NCBI GenBank assembly: GCA_033032865.1
Contig: JAWHQI010000166.1
Coordinates: 4,588,001 to 4,652,000, forward strand
DNA: 64,000 nt
Direction of reading: 5' to 3'
DNA from: Dactylorhiza incarnata
Lineage: Eukaryota; Streptophyta; Magnoliopsida; Asparagales; Orchidaceae
In this document: in pieces, positions 22,977 to 35,664 of the stretch
Layout of the letters: each line of letters begins with the position of its first letter
How positions within the stretch are numbered: the stretch's first letter is position 1
The notes under the pieces: generated by a model
Told to the model about the DNA's origin: nothing
What the model saw: the letters and a program-made list of their open reading frames with translations, nothing else
The model's database searches: none
Made by a program: the position numbers and the translations under genes

Positions 22977-23429
22977 GTGATCGTTTTCACTGATCACTCC
23001 GCCCTAAAATATCTTTTGGCCAAAGTTGATGCCAAGCCTCGCTTACTTCGATGGATCCTCCTTTTACAGGAATTTGACTTAGAGATCCGGGATAAGAAGG
23101 GGGCTGAAAATTTAGCAGCCGACCACCTCTCACGTTTAGAACACCCCGTTGCAAAAGCGCTCGTCAAACCAGAAATAGACGATCGATTTCCCGAGGAGCG
23201 CCTTTTAATCATAAATAATACAAAAACTTCTTCTACCCCTTGGTTCGCAGATTACGCGAACTATTTAGTCGCACGGGTCCTTCCAAAAGATTTTTCGACT
23301 CAGCAGAAGAAGAAATTCTTCTCTGACTTGAAAAACTACTTTTGGGAGGACCCCTTTCTCTTTCGCGTCTGCGCAGACCAAGTCATACGAAGATGTGTTT
23401 CAAGCAAGGAGGGTGCGCAAATATTGTGA
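22977..23429 (+). pseudogene. Athila RNase H end and integrase N-terminus
   Basis: The frame starts within RNase H ([28 protein letters not shown]). It continues through the linker into the integrase N-terminal part, then meets a TGA at 23427. The matching position in E2 encodes Arg, so this looks like CGA to TGA decay at a CpG. The HHCC zinc-binding region lies across the stop. Confidence 0.88.
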
Positions 23430-24523
23430 CACTGCCATGAGGGGCCGACTGGAGGGCATTATCAAGCCAACCGGACCGCGCGGAAAGCGTTAGAGTCAGG
23501 CTTTTATTGGCCCACTCTCTTTAAGGATGCTCACACTTTTGTGAGTATATGCGATAGCTGCCAGCAGTCGGGTAACATCTCTCGTCGTGACGAGATGCCC
23601 CAAAACTTTAATTTAGAATGCGAAATCTTCGATTTGTGGGGCATAGAATTTGTAGGCCCCCTACCTCCTTCTTTTAATAATCGCTATATTTTAGTGGCGG
23701 TCGACTACGTATCTAGGTGGGCGGAAGCGCAAGCTCTGCCCACCAATGATGCGCGAGTCGTCGTCCATTTTCTAAAAAAATTATTTTCTCGCTTCGGCAC
23801 GCCCCGTGCAATAGTTAGTGATAGGGGCACGCACTTCTGCAACGCCCAGTTTTCAAAAATTTTATCTAAGTACGACGTCACGCATAAGCTCGCCACCGCC
23901 TATCACCCCCAAACGAGCGGCCAAGTAGAGGTAGTAAATCGCGAGATAAAATGCATTCTGGAAAAAACCGTCTCTTTAAATAGGAGGGATTGGTCCTCAA
24001 AACTCGACGACGCGTTGTGGGCGTATCGTACGACATACAAGACCGCTATCGGTTGTATGCCCTATTGATTAGTCTACGGCAAAGCGTGCCATTTACCGGT
24101 AGAGTTAGAACACCGCGCTTTTTGGGCCTTGAAATTTTTAAATCTCGATTCGAACTTAGCCTCCGAGAATAGGAAATTCCAACTAAATGAACTCGATGAA
24201 TGGCGTGCGAACGCTTATGAGAGTGATAAATTTTATAAGGAGCGTTCTAAGTTCTACCACGATCGAAAAATTAAATTTCCAAAAACTTTCGCGCCGGGCG
24301 ATCTCGTCCTTCTTTATAATTCACGTCTTCGTCTTTTTCTGGGTAAGCTCAAATCCCGCTAGTCTGGCACCTTTGAAGTCAAAGAGGTTTGGCCGTATGG
24401 GACCGTTCTTATCTCTCACCCCGAAAAAGGCAATTTTAAAGTCAACTGCCACCGTTTAAAACTATATCTTGCGGGCGATCCGGTGGACGGACATACAGAA
24501 TCTTTAACCCTCCCCAATTTATA
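23430..24523 (+). pseudogene. Athila integrase, with stops and a changed catalytic residue
   Basis: Integrase core: [71 protein letters not shown]. The first catalytic Asp is Glu here (GAA at 23646-23648), whereas E2 has Asp. A TGA near 24066 replaces the CGA expected from E2, and a TAG near 24360 replaces TGG. The C-terminal region ([28 protein letters not shown]) is otherwise complete and ends near 24523. Confidence 0.9.
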
Positions 24524-25980
24524 ATCTCACCACGCCAAATGCGTCAAGCTACGCGACGGTAAACAAAACGCTCGTGGGAGGCACCCCATATTTATCTAAT
24601 ATTTTTATTATGCTTTTTATCTCTTTTTGCAGGGTTTCTTACGACCCCGCCAGCTTTAATTCAGAGAAGCCTCTTTGCTTCCTCTTTTCTTTTGTATATA
24701 TTGCAATGTTATTTTTTCTTCTTCATACTTACATTACAAAATTGGGGACAATGTTGGGTTTTAAGTATGAGGGTGTATTTACCGTTTTCATTTAAAAAAA
24801 AGGGGGCTTCTTTTTACAAAAAATCAAAAAAATTACACAGTCATAATACAAAAAACAAAAACAAAAAAACAAAAAAAATTTATTACAAAAAAATATATGT
24901 ATTTTTTTACTTTGTCATAATACAAAAAAAATTCCAAAAAAAAAAAAAATTAGCAAAACCCCAAAACCCCAAAAAAGTTCCAAAATAATATACCCTACTT
25001 TACTTTTATTCTTAAAGCATTTAGTTTCGAGAGTATATGTTTGTGGATTTTCATAATCGCTAGTTTTACTATTTGTTTGTTTATCTAAGATCGATAGATT
25101 TAAACGTTCGGGGTTAAGTTTTAAAGAATATCTTGTGTTTTTAATTTAAATAGAGGCTTTGTTATCAAGCACTACTTCTACTAGCTAAAATAGAGACATG
25201 TGTATTATATTGGTAAAATAACTTTAGACTGCAATTATCCCTACTTTATGTCTTCAGGAATCTAGGAATATTGAACTTACTAAGGTTGCTCTCAATTTTT
25301 TTTATTATTATTCTAGAATTTCTCTTGAAAACCCCTTGTATACACCAATTTAGCATGGCAAAAACAAAAGAAGAAAACAAAAAGATCTTATGTCAATGGG
25401 AATACAAAAATTCCGTAAACATAGGCAGCCAATATTTGTTAAAAGAGATCCTATGTCAATGGGAATTGAAAATTTTGTAAACATAGGCATTGGGTTAATT
25501 AAAAAGATCAATTTTCCCTCGTACACCAACGATGGGAGTCAAAGGAAACTATTTAAGAGGGGTGAAAAAATAAAATTCTTCACCCCTAATTCAAGTACTC
25601 TTCAATTTGTCATGACTTTTTACCCGCTTTTCCCTTAACCACATTATTGTTTCTAGTTTTAATTCAAAAAATCATTTGAGAGCATAATTAGTAACTTATA
25701 TTTTTCCTTCATGTTTCTTTAAACAAAGGTTATTATAATTCCGATCTAATCTCGTTTACTAATGATTGCAATTTTGTTTGCTATTTGGTTAATTAAGAAG
25801 TCTTTTGGCTAGGACATTTCTTTCTACTTAAATCATTTGCATAATTTAGGACTTAACTCTTATTACTCCGAATTTTTATTTTCCAGTCTCTTATGATTAA
25901 AATAAAACGATAGCCAAAAATTAGAACTTATGTTAATCCCGTATAGATCTCTCTTACTTTTGCTCTGGAATAGCAAAAGC
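24524..25980 (+). other. E1 3' untranslated region
   Basis: About 1.45 kb, AT-rich, with long A runs (24790-24980) and a short duplicated phrase (gatcttatgtcaatgggaat at 25384-25403 and gatcctatgtcaatgggaat at 25447-25466). No env-like open frame is seen. Confidence 0.7.
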
Positions 25981-25997
25981 TTAAGTATGGGGGTATT
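25981..25997 (+). other. polypurine tract of E1
   Basis: ttaagtatgggggtatt directly precedes the TG of the 3' LTR. The tatgggggt core is shared with E2 in reverse. Confidence 0.8.
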
Positions 25998-28460
25998 TGA
26001 TAAGTAATAAAATATATGTATTTTTAGTATAATTATTAGTATAGTTTTAATTAATATTGTGAATTTTCTATGTAAATTAATGAATAAATTGCTTCTTTAT
26101 TATTTCTGGTTTCTAACTTAGTTTTATTTTTGTTTTTGCATTTTTTGCAAAATTTTCCCAGGTCACGCCCTCAGTCACGCCCGTGACCAAGGGCGTGTAA
26201 TTTTAAAGATCAAATATCAACGGGACGGCTCAATTCAGATCAAATCCCGACAAATCGCTCAAGTCACGCCCTCGGTCACGCCCGTGACCAAGGGCGTGTA
26301 AATTTAAAGCTCTGCGCCCGACGAATTCCTTTCCAGCTCACTCCAGTTGACCAAGTCACGCCCGTGACTCTACAAGTCACGCCCGTGTTCCAGCAGAGTC
26401 ACGCCCGTGAGCCGGCAGTGCGTCACGTCTCGAAGTCGTGCCCATGCTGCCGACATCAGCCACCCATAGTTACGCCCGTGACTCACAAAGTCACGCCCGT
26501 GACATACCAAGTCACGCCCGTGTGCAGCCATGTTTGACGGCCAGACCTTCCAGAAGGCGGCGAATACAACCGAGCAAATGTCACGCCCTAAGTCACGGCC
26601 GTGACATTCAAGTCACGCCCGTGACCTAGGGCGTGTAAAACTCAAATTTTCCCTATAAGTAGAGGGGCTCGGCTGAAGTATTTTTCATCCAAATTTTGAG
26701 TAGTTCTTGTGGTATTGTGAGTTCTTTTGAGTGATTGTGAGCTTCTCTTATGCAATTCAGTTTAAGTTCGTTTGTAGTTTTTTTTTTCGTCTTCCTAGTC
26801 TAGTTGTAATGCTGATTTCAGAAATAAAATGATGTTTTTCTCGTTTGGATCATCTTCTTTTTATTAATGTTAGCGTGTGTGCGTGTATGAGTTTAGCTTT
26901 ATTGCTTTCATAATTTAGTTTTATTGCTTTTATAGCTAGGTTTATTGCTTTCATAATCTAGGTTTACTGTTTTCATAGCTTAGATTTACAAGCTTTCATA
27001 AAATAGTTTTATCGTTTTCTTTTTCGCCTTATTTTATCGCTTTCATTTTAAACGCTTTCTTTTCAGTTTTTTTTAGAGTGTGTGCGTGTATGAGATTATA
27101 TTTTTCTTTTTTGTAACTTAGTTTTGTTTCAGTCTTTATATAACTGCGATATACCACCCCCATCTTGAATAAGAGGCTAATTTACTTTAGCATTTATTTA
27201 AGTCGGTTGGGACCGATATTATTTCTGCACCTTTATAAGTCTTTTAATTTCTATACCACCCCCTTCTTGAATAAGAGGCTAAGAACTTTTTAGCGCTTGT
27301 TTAAGGTGGTTGGGACGGATACTATTACTGTTTTTATATAAGTCTTTTTATTTTCTTTTTATCCGCTTATATCCGCTTTAATTATTAAACATGTATTTTT
27401 CAACCGATAATGCCGTCTCCATTCCGATGAGTGGCTAATTTCCTTTAGCACACGACGTCGAAGAGCATTGAGACACAAAAATAGTTTTTCTATAAAATTA
27501 AAACATCTCTTTCTAAAATAATTAACGCTTTAGGTTTACCCGAGAATCACGTTGAGTGGAGCCACATAATCGATGTGTTGTTTTCATTTCCGTTTTCGTA
27601 CCTAGTTAGCCGAGAGGCTCGTGCGTACGGATTGATCGCTCACGGGTAAAGAGAACTGCGCTCTACCCTCGAGAGAGGACGAAGTAATTCTCCCGAATTG
27701 GAAATAAAAACCCAATATCGGGGTTCACAACATAAAGCGAGTATTAAGAAGATTCGATTGTAGAACGAGAGTTCGGTCGAATATTCATAATCTCAGGTGG
27801 GCGTACCCTCGAGAGAGGAGCGTTCATAATTATGGAACCTCAGCGGCCAAGTCATTTTAATATTTTGAAAAGTCATCACTTTTAATTCTACGAAAAAATC
27901 TATTTTCGTCTCAAGGTAATTCGACGTCGCGCGCTATCTTTCTCATCGCTTAGAACTCTAGTTAATCGCTTATTATCGTCTTTCGCATTTTATCACTTAG
28001 AACTCTAGTTAAACCAACTACAAATATTATTCCGATAAAATAATCATTCGTTCCTCGAAGTAGCATAATCAACACGACCCGCGGAAATATACGATCCCGA
28101 TATTTTCAAAAAAAATATCCTGTATTACTTGCGATAAGGTATACTTGCCTTTATCAAATGATTAATTTGGACTAAGAATTCAAACACAGCTTTCCAAACT
28201 CATTTAGTGCAAAACTCTCATTTTCTACTTTTCAATAAATAGAATTAGGCGTTGTAGCCGAGGCGTAATTGTCAATATTCCGAAAGAAGAAAAAGACCGT
28301 TACTTCTATCCTTCAATAGGATAACGGTTAATTTCTCAAAGTAGGAGTACTTGCGAGACTCTTCGAAAACATCCGCCAATTCTAAACTCTTAATATAAAG
28401 GTTATCTTTTATTTATAAAACAAAAGAAGAAGTCTAACCCAAAAAACAAAATCATCATCA
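25998..28460 (+). repeat. 3' LTR of E1
   Basis: A near-identical copy of 16598-19059 with scattered mostly transition differences. The TATA box reads tataagt (26654-26660). It is followed by gtgag, the target duplication partner. Confidence 0.95.
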
Positions 28461-28465
28461 GTGAG

Positions 28466-29140
28466 GAAGGGTCTCGAGTCCGGACTCCGGGTGTCAGGAC
28501 AACAACCAAATCAGTATGATTTGCTCCAACAGGTTCTTCGAACATTTGTGTGGTCCTCCAAAAGTCTTTCAGTTCTTGCGGTGTAGTCGTTAAATGCCTA
28601 CGTCAACACCCGATGTGTATAGCCTACTTCGATCAATCCTCAACCTGATATGTTTGTCCATGTTAAAGGTGAATATGTCTTACGCCCTTTAGTTGCTAAC
28701 ATGAACCACTACTCTCTGGATTCTAGGTTGGCACTACCTACAGAACTTCTTCTGTGTAACTCATGCCTTAGCTGTAACGTGGCTCAATGCTCTCTCTCTC
28801 TCTCTTTTGAGCCAATATTACACCACTGTATTCCACTACAATTGCTGCCGACGCCATTATTGTGGCTCTTCTGTAACCTAGGAAATCCATTAAAACCCTG
28901 TCCAAAGCTCAACTCTCCCACAGACCTCACTGCATTCCCTCGGTCGAAACCATCAATGAACCTTTGCAATATGTAACACCGCGATTTACACAAAGTGAAG
29001 GGTGGAAACCTGGGAGCTACAACGTCGTGATAGATGTTACCGCCGACGAGAAATTAATTCAAAACTAGTTCATTTTAAAGGATTTCTCGGTTTCTTACCG
29101 CGGACAACCTAGGGGATACTGTCGCGCGATAATGCTATGG
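28466..29140. other. spacer between E1 and the hAT element
   Basis: No gene is recognised. A short (CT) run lies at about 28791-28804. Several small frames on both strands lack support. A hydrophobic 40-codon frame would run across the hAT insertion point if the hAT were removed, ending near 63562; this may be chance. Confidence 0.4.
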
Positions 29141-29148
29141 CTGGCGAT

Positions 29149-29162
29149 CAGGGGCAGATTTA
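29149..29162 (+). repeat. hAT left terminal inverted repeat
   Basis: caggggcagattta. The plant hAT consensus start CAGGGGCGGA is close to this. The outer flank ctggcgat is the 8-bp target duplication. Confidence 0.92.
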
Positions 29163-30175
29163 AGGGGGGCCTGCTGGGGCCCGCCCCCGTAGAGTGTACT
29201 ATCCCCTGCCTATAGAGTGTCTGCCCTATTCATGCGTTCGTTTTTGCTTAGCCGGCCCCCGTAACCCTACTGCACCACATTCATTTTTCCAGTTTCCTCT
29301 CGCAGGCTCTAGCTCTGGCCATCTGGCGGCCTCTTCATTGTACGCAGGGACTGCCTAGACTGAGGGACTCAACCACTCAAGGAAATACGCAGCTACCCCC
29401 ATCCTCTAGGCTCCACTCTCTAGTGACCAATGTTGTCAACTTGTCATCCCAATATTCTTGAGGTTAGGGTTTCTTCCAAAATCAAACATCCAAGGTCCAG
29501 AATCACAGGATGCGTTATTACATTCCTAAATTAATTGGATGTTTTATTTTGCCGGTTAATGTTATTATTACTTTTCCTACTTTCAATTGTCGTTGGGATT
29601 TCTGTTGCCTCTCAATCTTTCACAGAAATCTCAACATGTTTAATAATTTTCTTTGATTGGCGTTGGATTTATGTTAGCTTTTCAGTCTTTCCAAGCTCCA
29701 GTTGCCACTTGCCCACAACATATTTGGTAAAATGCTTTAGGTGTTTCCTTCATTAATGTCATTCCAAAATGACAAAATCTCAAAGCTATTTTTTATTGGA
29801 GAATCTGTGTACCTGTATAGGTCATTTTCCATCCAGGTTTTGGATGTTTTTTGAAGACTATGAAGTACCAAGTTACCAACTTCTTGTTTGAGTTTTAATT
29901 TTGCTTGAAGGATTAAATTTTTGAAGACTTCCAAGTTCCAAGCTCCAGGTTTCAATTATTTCTTCAAGTTCTGCTTTTTCTTGAGGTTAGAATTTTTTCT
30001 ACTTTCAATTAGATGTTTTAATTTTGTTTGAGATGTTTATCTTCTTCAAAGTTCCAATATATTATACATGGTAGTGATAATTTCAAGTTTTTGGTCATCC
30101 TCTTCTATGTTGTCTTATTACGAAAAATAAGTTGGATTCTCCTTTAATTTACATTGTATTGACGTTTCAATCTAG
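29163..30175 (+). other. hAT 5' non-coding region
   Basis: AT-rich with no long frame. Several ttccaagttccaagctccag-like pieces recur at about 29690-29960. It probably holds the promoter and a leader intron ending at the acceptor tctag at 30171-30175. Confidence 0.5.
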
Positions 30176-30619
30176 GTTAATATAAAGGAGCTGAAAACTA
30201 TTAACTCGTTTTTCAATAAGAAGTCGTCAACAGAAGCTAAAAAACAATCTTCACCCGTAATTATTGATTCTCCTTTAGAAAATGTTGATTCTTCTTTGGT
30301 TGAGAAGCTTCCACTCATTTTCGAGCGTGATCCTAGATTACGACCTCAAATTTGGTAATATCTCATAGATCAACAAGATGAAATGCGCCGAGCTTATATT
30401 AAAGCGGGATCTTATCGACACAAACTTCAAGAGTATCCATCCTCAGCGTCAGGTGAACATAATCGAAGATTTCAACAATCATGGTTTAAGAAGTTCTCAT
30501 GGTTGGAGTATTCTCCTGCGAAAGATGCTGCATATTGTTTATCGTGCTATGTTTTCAATAAACAACCTAACTGTCATTTTGGATCAAACACATTCACTAT
30601 TGAATGGTTTCGAAACTGG
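30176..30619 (+). pseudogene. hAT transposase, N-terminal piece
   Basis: The frame reads from an acceptor-like tctag. It includes a TTF-type zinc finger region with RRFQQSWFKKFSWLEYSPAK and AAYCLSCYVFNKQ. An in-frame TAA at 30356-30358 interrupts it just before the region QDEMRRAYIKAGSY. The frame stops at the Sirevirus insertion, right after TIEWFRNW. In this family that motif begins the DUF4371 part. Confidence 0.88.
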
Positions 30620-31060
30620 TGTTGGGAAATTGACCCTCAATGTTCCCTTGATTTGAAGAGGCCTCACACTCAATACTAAGTACAAGTTGTATTTGATGAA
30701 CCCTATTTCTATCTCATAAGCATGCAGGGTTAGGACTTAACAAGGTGCAGGGGTTGCTCAGTTTGTTTACTGACAAATCAGCTGGGAAGGTGTCTGGGCC
30801 AGCTGAGTTGCAGATAGAAGAAAACCGCTGAGACAGATGTCTGTCTCATCGGATCTGCTGGAACGGGATAGAAGAAAACCGCTGAGACGGCAGACCATCT
30901 CAGCCCAACCGCTGAGACAGTTCAAACTTGATCTGGCGGGTTCTGCTTTTGGCGCAAGCTGCAGGAATGCATTGTGGGGACCACCAATCACTCCCATACC
31001 TAACAGGAGGTCAGCTAAGAGCCGTTGAAGATCAGAGATGTATAAAAGAAGATGTTAGGG
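30620..31060 (+). repeat. Sirevirus 5' LTR, first part (left copy)
   Basis: 441 bp starting TGTTGGGAAATTGACCCT. It contains four accgctgagac-like motifs with inverse tctcagc partners (about 30825-30925) and a TATA box (tataaaag, 31041-31048). It ends at the taggg target site of E2, about 10 bp downstream of the TATA box. Confidence 0.92.
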
Positions 31061-32637
31061 TGATGCGCAAAACTATATCCCCAAACGATAACGGCAAGTG
31101 TACCGGATCGAATGTAGTATAGGTTATAAAAACCAAAGTCGTATTAGACTCGAGGCGGTTGAGTACTCTTACTTCGAAAAATCTCTATTATTTTATCGAA
31201 TAAAACTTGTGGTTGGTTGGTTGCGAGAAAGAGAAATAGCTTATTTAAATTGATGAGTTAAAGGTTAGTACTCAACCTTGAATCACCTTGGGAAAATAAA
31301 ATATAAGAAAGAACAACTTCTAAATCTCTTAAGAAAATACTTGACCGTGGAGGTTCCCGATTTATGAACACACCTCTCTCGAGGATACGCTCAACTGAGT
31401 TTAGTTGATCAAATGAACTTTCGTTCTAGAATCAAAATCTAAAACTCGCCTTATCGTAGTGAACCCCTCTATTGGATTTGACTCCAATCCGGGAAAATTA
31501 TGTCATCCTCGCTTGAGGAGTGCATTCAACTCTCTTTATTCTTGAAATGATCGATTCGAAATCAAAACCTCTTGGTTATTAGATTGCGAAAACATAGATG
31601 AGAATTATATATCGACAATATAATCTCAATCCAATAAAAGTTCAAGAATAAATCTAAAGTATTCTAAGGAAGAGAAAGAGAAGCTAGAATTTAAATCAAG
31701 AATTATATTTCCCTTGGATCATCTCGGTCGAGTACTAATAGAATTTAGCTACTCATAGAGATGGAGGAAACAATGAAATGAAAGAAGTGCATAATGAAAG
31801 TTGAGAGTAAAATAAGAGAAAAAGTACTATTTTATTAATTAGCAAAAGAAATTACAACTAGAAAATTGAGTTACAAGCTTGGGAAATAAAAGTGCAAGAA
31901 GAAAGGACATACAAGATTTAAAACTAGTGCAAGAAAATAAGCTAGAACTCCAAGTTTTCGTCTCCAAACATCTGGAAAAGCTCCCTTTAAATAGGCAGAA
32001 TTTTGGTGTTACACGCCTTTGGTCACGCCCGTGACCAAGGGCGTGTAAGGGGCGTGAATTGCTGTGAGCGGAGAAGGCGCCGTCTGGCTTCAATGCAGTC
32101 ATTACGGACGTGTCACGCCCTAGGTCACGCCCGTGACCGGGGGCATGTAATCTTTAAAACTCACTGCTGGCGGGAAGCTTCGGCGGGAAATTGGCGCGGG
32201 AAGAGTCACGCCTGTGTGCTGGATGTCACGCCTCAAATGTCACGCCCGTGACTTGATGTCATGCCCGTGATCGGGGGGCGTGTTATTTTAATTGACGTGG
32301 CAGCTGGCTCTAGATGCTTGTGGCGGGTCGCGGCCGTGGTATTGGGTCACGCCCTTGGTCATGCCCGTGACCTGGGGCGTGTACTTGACGAATGGCAGAA
32401 ACTGGTGTGGAACACTGCGCAAGTTACATGCCCATGGTCACGCCCGTGACCTGGGGCGTGTAAATGCATTTTCTGCTCCAAATGTCCAGAAAACCTGAAA
32501 ATATAAAATAATCATAAGTTAGCTTATGAAATTAACATAGGAAAGATTTATATGATATACTTTATAAAAATAACATAATTTCATAATAAAATTATAATAA
32601 AACTATACTAATAGATGAGTAAATAAATTACTCATCA
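31061..32637 (-). repeat. E2 3' LTR (left copy)
   Basis: The plus strand begins TGATGCGCAAAACTATATCC and ends ATTACTCATCA. The minus-strand order is U3 with the palindrome array (32461-32012), TATA (ctatttaaa, 31994-31986), then R-U5. Confidence 0.93.
32012..32461 (-). promoter_or_regulatory. E2 U3 array of gtcacgcccgtgac dyads
   Basis: Repeated ggtcacgcccgtgacc cores with ggggcgtgta tails, about eight clusters. The array ends 18 bp upstream of the TATA-like box on the minus strand. The motif is the same as in E1, although the LTRs are otherwise different. The second copy is at 40538-40976. Confidence 0.7.
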
Positions 32638-32653
32638 AACACCCCCATACTTG
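32638..32653 (-). other. polypurine tract of E2
   Basis: The minus strand reads agtatgggggtgtt next to the LTR TG. It matches the E1 tract core. Confidence 0.75.
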
Positions 32654-34437
32654 CTCGTTGCTCGTCCCGAGCAAACCATTCTTCATAAGGGTAAGAAAAA
32701 TTAATGCAAGATAGAATTATGAAAACTAGAGAGTAAAATGCGAAGTGTTATGCTGGCATGCGTTGATATTTTAGTAAAAAGATGTTCTTGGCATAAATAC
32801 TAATTTATGAAATATTTAAAATGCGTTATAATTATTTATTATCACTTTTAAAATGAGTCGACGGCCAATCAAAAAGTTATGTGAAGTGAGAAAATAGCGT
32901 GATTGCTGAGATTTAAATTACTAGACTTGAACGCTCGGGGTGGCCTCCAAAGAAATCCATCAATGTCGACGGCCATAGGCTTGCCCGTTTGCAACTTTTC
33001 CACTGCACTTCATACTAAATCAACTCTATGGATCTTTAGGACTTAAATAGGGTATATTTTAAGGCTTGGGTTTAAGGGTGAGGTAAACAATGATAAACAT
33101 GAAGGCGCATTCCACTTAAACAAAAAGTTTTGAGCTAAAAGAAAATAATGACTACCACAAAATAATGAAGCTTTACCCCCATACTCATATTTTTCTAAGG
33201 GGAAGCACTCTCATTCTCTTTTATTTATATCATGAATCTTCATAATTGATATCATTCCAAGTATGCATGTGCATACCTAGGCAGCATATCATTATGAGAT
33301 TACTGCCTTTTGATATAAAACATATTATATATATATATTTTGAATTGATACCCATTATTTTTCATAGAATCGTACCCAAATATTTTTTCAATTTAGCTCA
33401 AAATTTTCAAGTGTTCAATTGGGTTTTGGGCTTTTTAGCTTTGGTGCCGAAATGATGAGGGTGGTTCAAATAAAGGTGTAAGGCTCAAATTTGTGTGAAT
33501 AATGGTAGTAAATCGAGGTTGGGTGCAAAGGCTCAAACTATCCAAAGAAAGGCCTAAATCATTTCCGTAAAGTTAATTTTGACTAAAGTGCACATGCTTC
33601 GAAAATAGCTTGGGGCAAGTTCTAGACATCGAGAAAGGACACCCTTTTGTTCAATTCGAGTAATAGCTTTCTAACAATCTTCTACACACTCACCTAAACT
33701 ACTTTTGGATAAGACCAAATTCGAATTACAAGTAAAATAAATTATTACTACGCAAATTAATAAAACATAATTTTAGATCTATGCCAAGAATTTAATTTTA
33801 CACCAACACTACTCAAAGACAAGCATATGACTAGAGCACTACATGAGTCAACAATTTTACTCAAAAGTTTCAAAAACTATTCTAGCACAAAATTATTTTT
33901 AGTCCATATGAAAAACAGTCTACTTAGAACTTACAATTTAGCAAGTGGGCATTTTGATGAATAAAAAGAACATTTCCTAATAGATTTTTTTTTAGTTCTT
34001 GGACTTCCCAAGGTCAACCCGGTGAAGGGCTCGCAAGGTACTAGAGGCTATGATGGGAATTAAAGCCCAAAGCGTCCTTTCCAAGAAATTTAATTTTATT
34101 TTTTTTAATTTTTTTGGTTTTTTTGTTTTCAAGTAAAATTCCAAAGAAAGCTATGCTACACCCCCATACTTAAAATTAAACATCGTCCCCAATGTTTAAA
34201 ACTAAGTATGAAAGATAAAACTAAAAAAAATGACAATAAAGAAAAATCAAGATAAATTACTAAAGTGTAAAGAGGGCTTCCCTGGATGGTAGTCTGGGTT
34301 GCCAGTCAAGCACCTGCAAAATTAAATTAGAAAAACAAACAAGAAAAGAAAGAGAAAAAAAATAAAGAGTTTAACATTGGGTTGCCTCCCAAGAGCGCTT
34401 TGTTTACCGTCACGTAGCTTGACTAAGTGACGTTTTC
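32654..34437 (-). other. E2 3' untranslated region with conserved islands
   Basis: AT-rich and non-coding. Four short stretches (about 32951-32990, 33040-33105, 33608-33640 and 33831-33862) recur in order in elements A and B. No env-like frame is seen. Confidence 0.7.
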
Positions 34438-35634
34438 TTAAATATTCGTTAAGTGCATTGTTTCGATATTTTCGGTCGCTGGGTCGCCGGGGTGGTATAA
34501 TTTCAAACGTTGTTCGTTAACCTTAAAAGATCCTTTTTCCGGGTGCTCTATAAGCACGGTCCCGTATGACCAAACTTCTTTTACTCTGAAGGGACCGGAC
34601 CATCGGGTTTTTAATTTCCCCGGAAAAAGCCTAAGTCTAGAATTAAAAAGTAGGACAAAATCTCCCGGTGAAAAAGTTTTTGGATGTTTAATTTTTTTAT
34701 CATGATAGAATTTAGTTCGCTCCTTATAAAATTTATTATTTTCATAGGCGTTCGCGCGCCATTCGTCTAGTTCATTAAGTTGTAGTTTTCTTTGTTCGGA
34801 GGCTAAATCTAAATTCAAATTTAAAAATTTACGCGCCCAAAAAGCGCGATGTTCTAATTCTACCAGCAAATGACAAGTTTTACCATAGACTAACCGGTAC
34901 GGCGTACATCCAATGGCGGTTTTGTATGCTGTCTGATAGGCCCAGAGTGCGTCGTCTAATTTTAAAGCCCAATCCTTTCTATTAACGAACACGATTTTTT
35001 CTAAAATTCTTTTAATTTCACGATTCACCACCTCCACTTGGCCATGGGCTTGTGGGTGGTAGGCGGTAGATAACTTGTGTGTAACTCCATATTTTGCTAA
35101 AATTTTAGCAAGTTGGTTGTTACAGAAATGTATGCCCCGATCACTAATTAGTGCTCGGGGTGTGCCAAATCGTGAAAATAATTTTTTTAAAAATTGTACG
35201 ACGACTCTCGCGTCGTTGGTGGGAAAAGCTTGTGTTTCCACCCACTTAGACACGTAATCGACCACAACAAGAATATATTTATTATTACAGGAAGAGGGTA
35301 AAGGACCTACGAAATCAATACCCCACAAATCAAAAATTTCGCATTCTAAAAAAATATTTTGGGGTATTTCGTCCCGGTTAGAAATGTTACCTGACCGTTG
35401 GCACCGATCGCAATTTCTCACAAAATTGTGAGCGTCTTTGAATAAGGAGGGCCAATAGAAGCCCGTCTCTAGCACCTTCCTTGCGGTCCGGTTCGTTTGA
35501 TAATGACCACCGGTTGGTCCTTCGTGGAAGTGCCGCAAAATTTTGACGCCTTCCTCGCTCGCAATACACCTTCTTACCACTTGGTCCGCGCAGACACGAA
35601 ATAAAAAGGGGTCCTCCCAAAAATAATTTTTCAA
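34438..35634 (-). pseudogene. Athila integrase, intact frame (E2)
   Basis: 398 codons. It holds the zinc-binding HHCC region ([19 protein letters not shown] and CDRCQRSG) and the catalytic core with Asp in [11 protein letters not shown], Asp in [10 protein letters not shown] and Glu in [12 protein letters not shown] complete C-terminal region ends near [20 protein letters not shown]. All three catalytic residues are kept, unlike E1. It is separated from RNase H by a frameshift near 35650, so it could only be made by frame change. Integrase inserts the cDNA copy into chromosomes. Confidence 0.9.
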
Positions 35635-35664
35635 GTCCGAAAAGAATTTCTTCTTTTGCTGACT

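Larger units (their letters stand above)
16598..28460 (+). mobile_element. Athila-type Ty3 LTR retrotransposon E1, full length
   Basis: LTRs at 16598-19059 and 25998-28460 flank a tRNA-Asp primer site, gag, protease, RT, RNase H, integrase and a polypurine tract, all forward. Flanks gcgag (16593-16597) and gtgag (28461-28465) form a 5-bp target duplication with one C-to-T change at a CpG. By eye the first 800 bp of the LTRs differ at roughly 2% of sites, so insertion is fairly recent. No env-like frame is seen after integrase. Several frameshifts and stops make it non-functional. Confidence 0.95.

Noticed and set aside
24524..25980. An env-like gene downstream of E1 integrase, as in classical Athila elements
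   Set aside because: Only short AT-rich frames exist, and there is no signal peptide or transmembrane pattern in a long frame.
28650..28993. Overlapping small frames on both strands in the spacer
   Set aside because: The frames carry no domain, no codon bias and no splice support; a CT run inflates them.
29059..29148. Hydrophobic frame that would run across the hAT insertion site
   Set aside because: It is only about 40 codons with an upstream stop, and I recognise no homologue; chance is likely.
30767..30997. A 76-codon minus-strand frame that recurs at 39294-39524 and 48373-48603
   Set aside because: It lies in the Sirevirus LTR U3, so its repetition reflects LTR copies and not a gene family.
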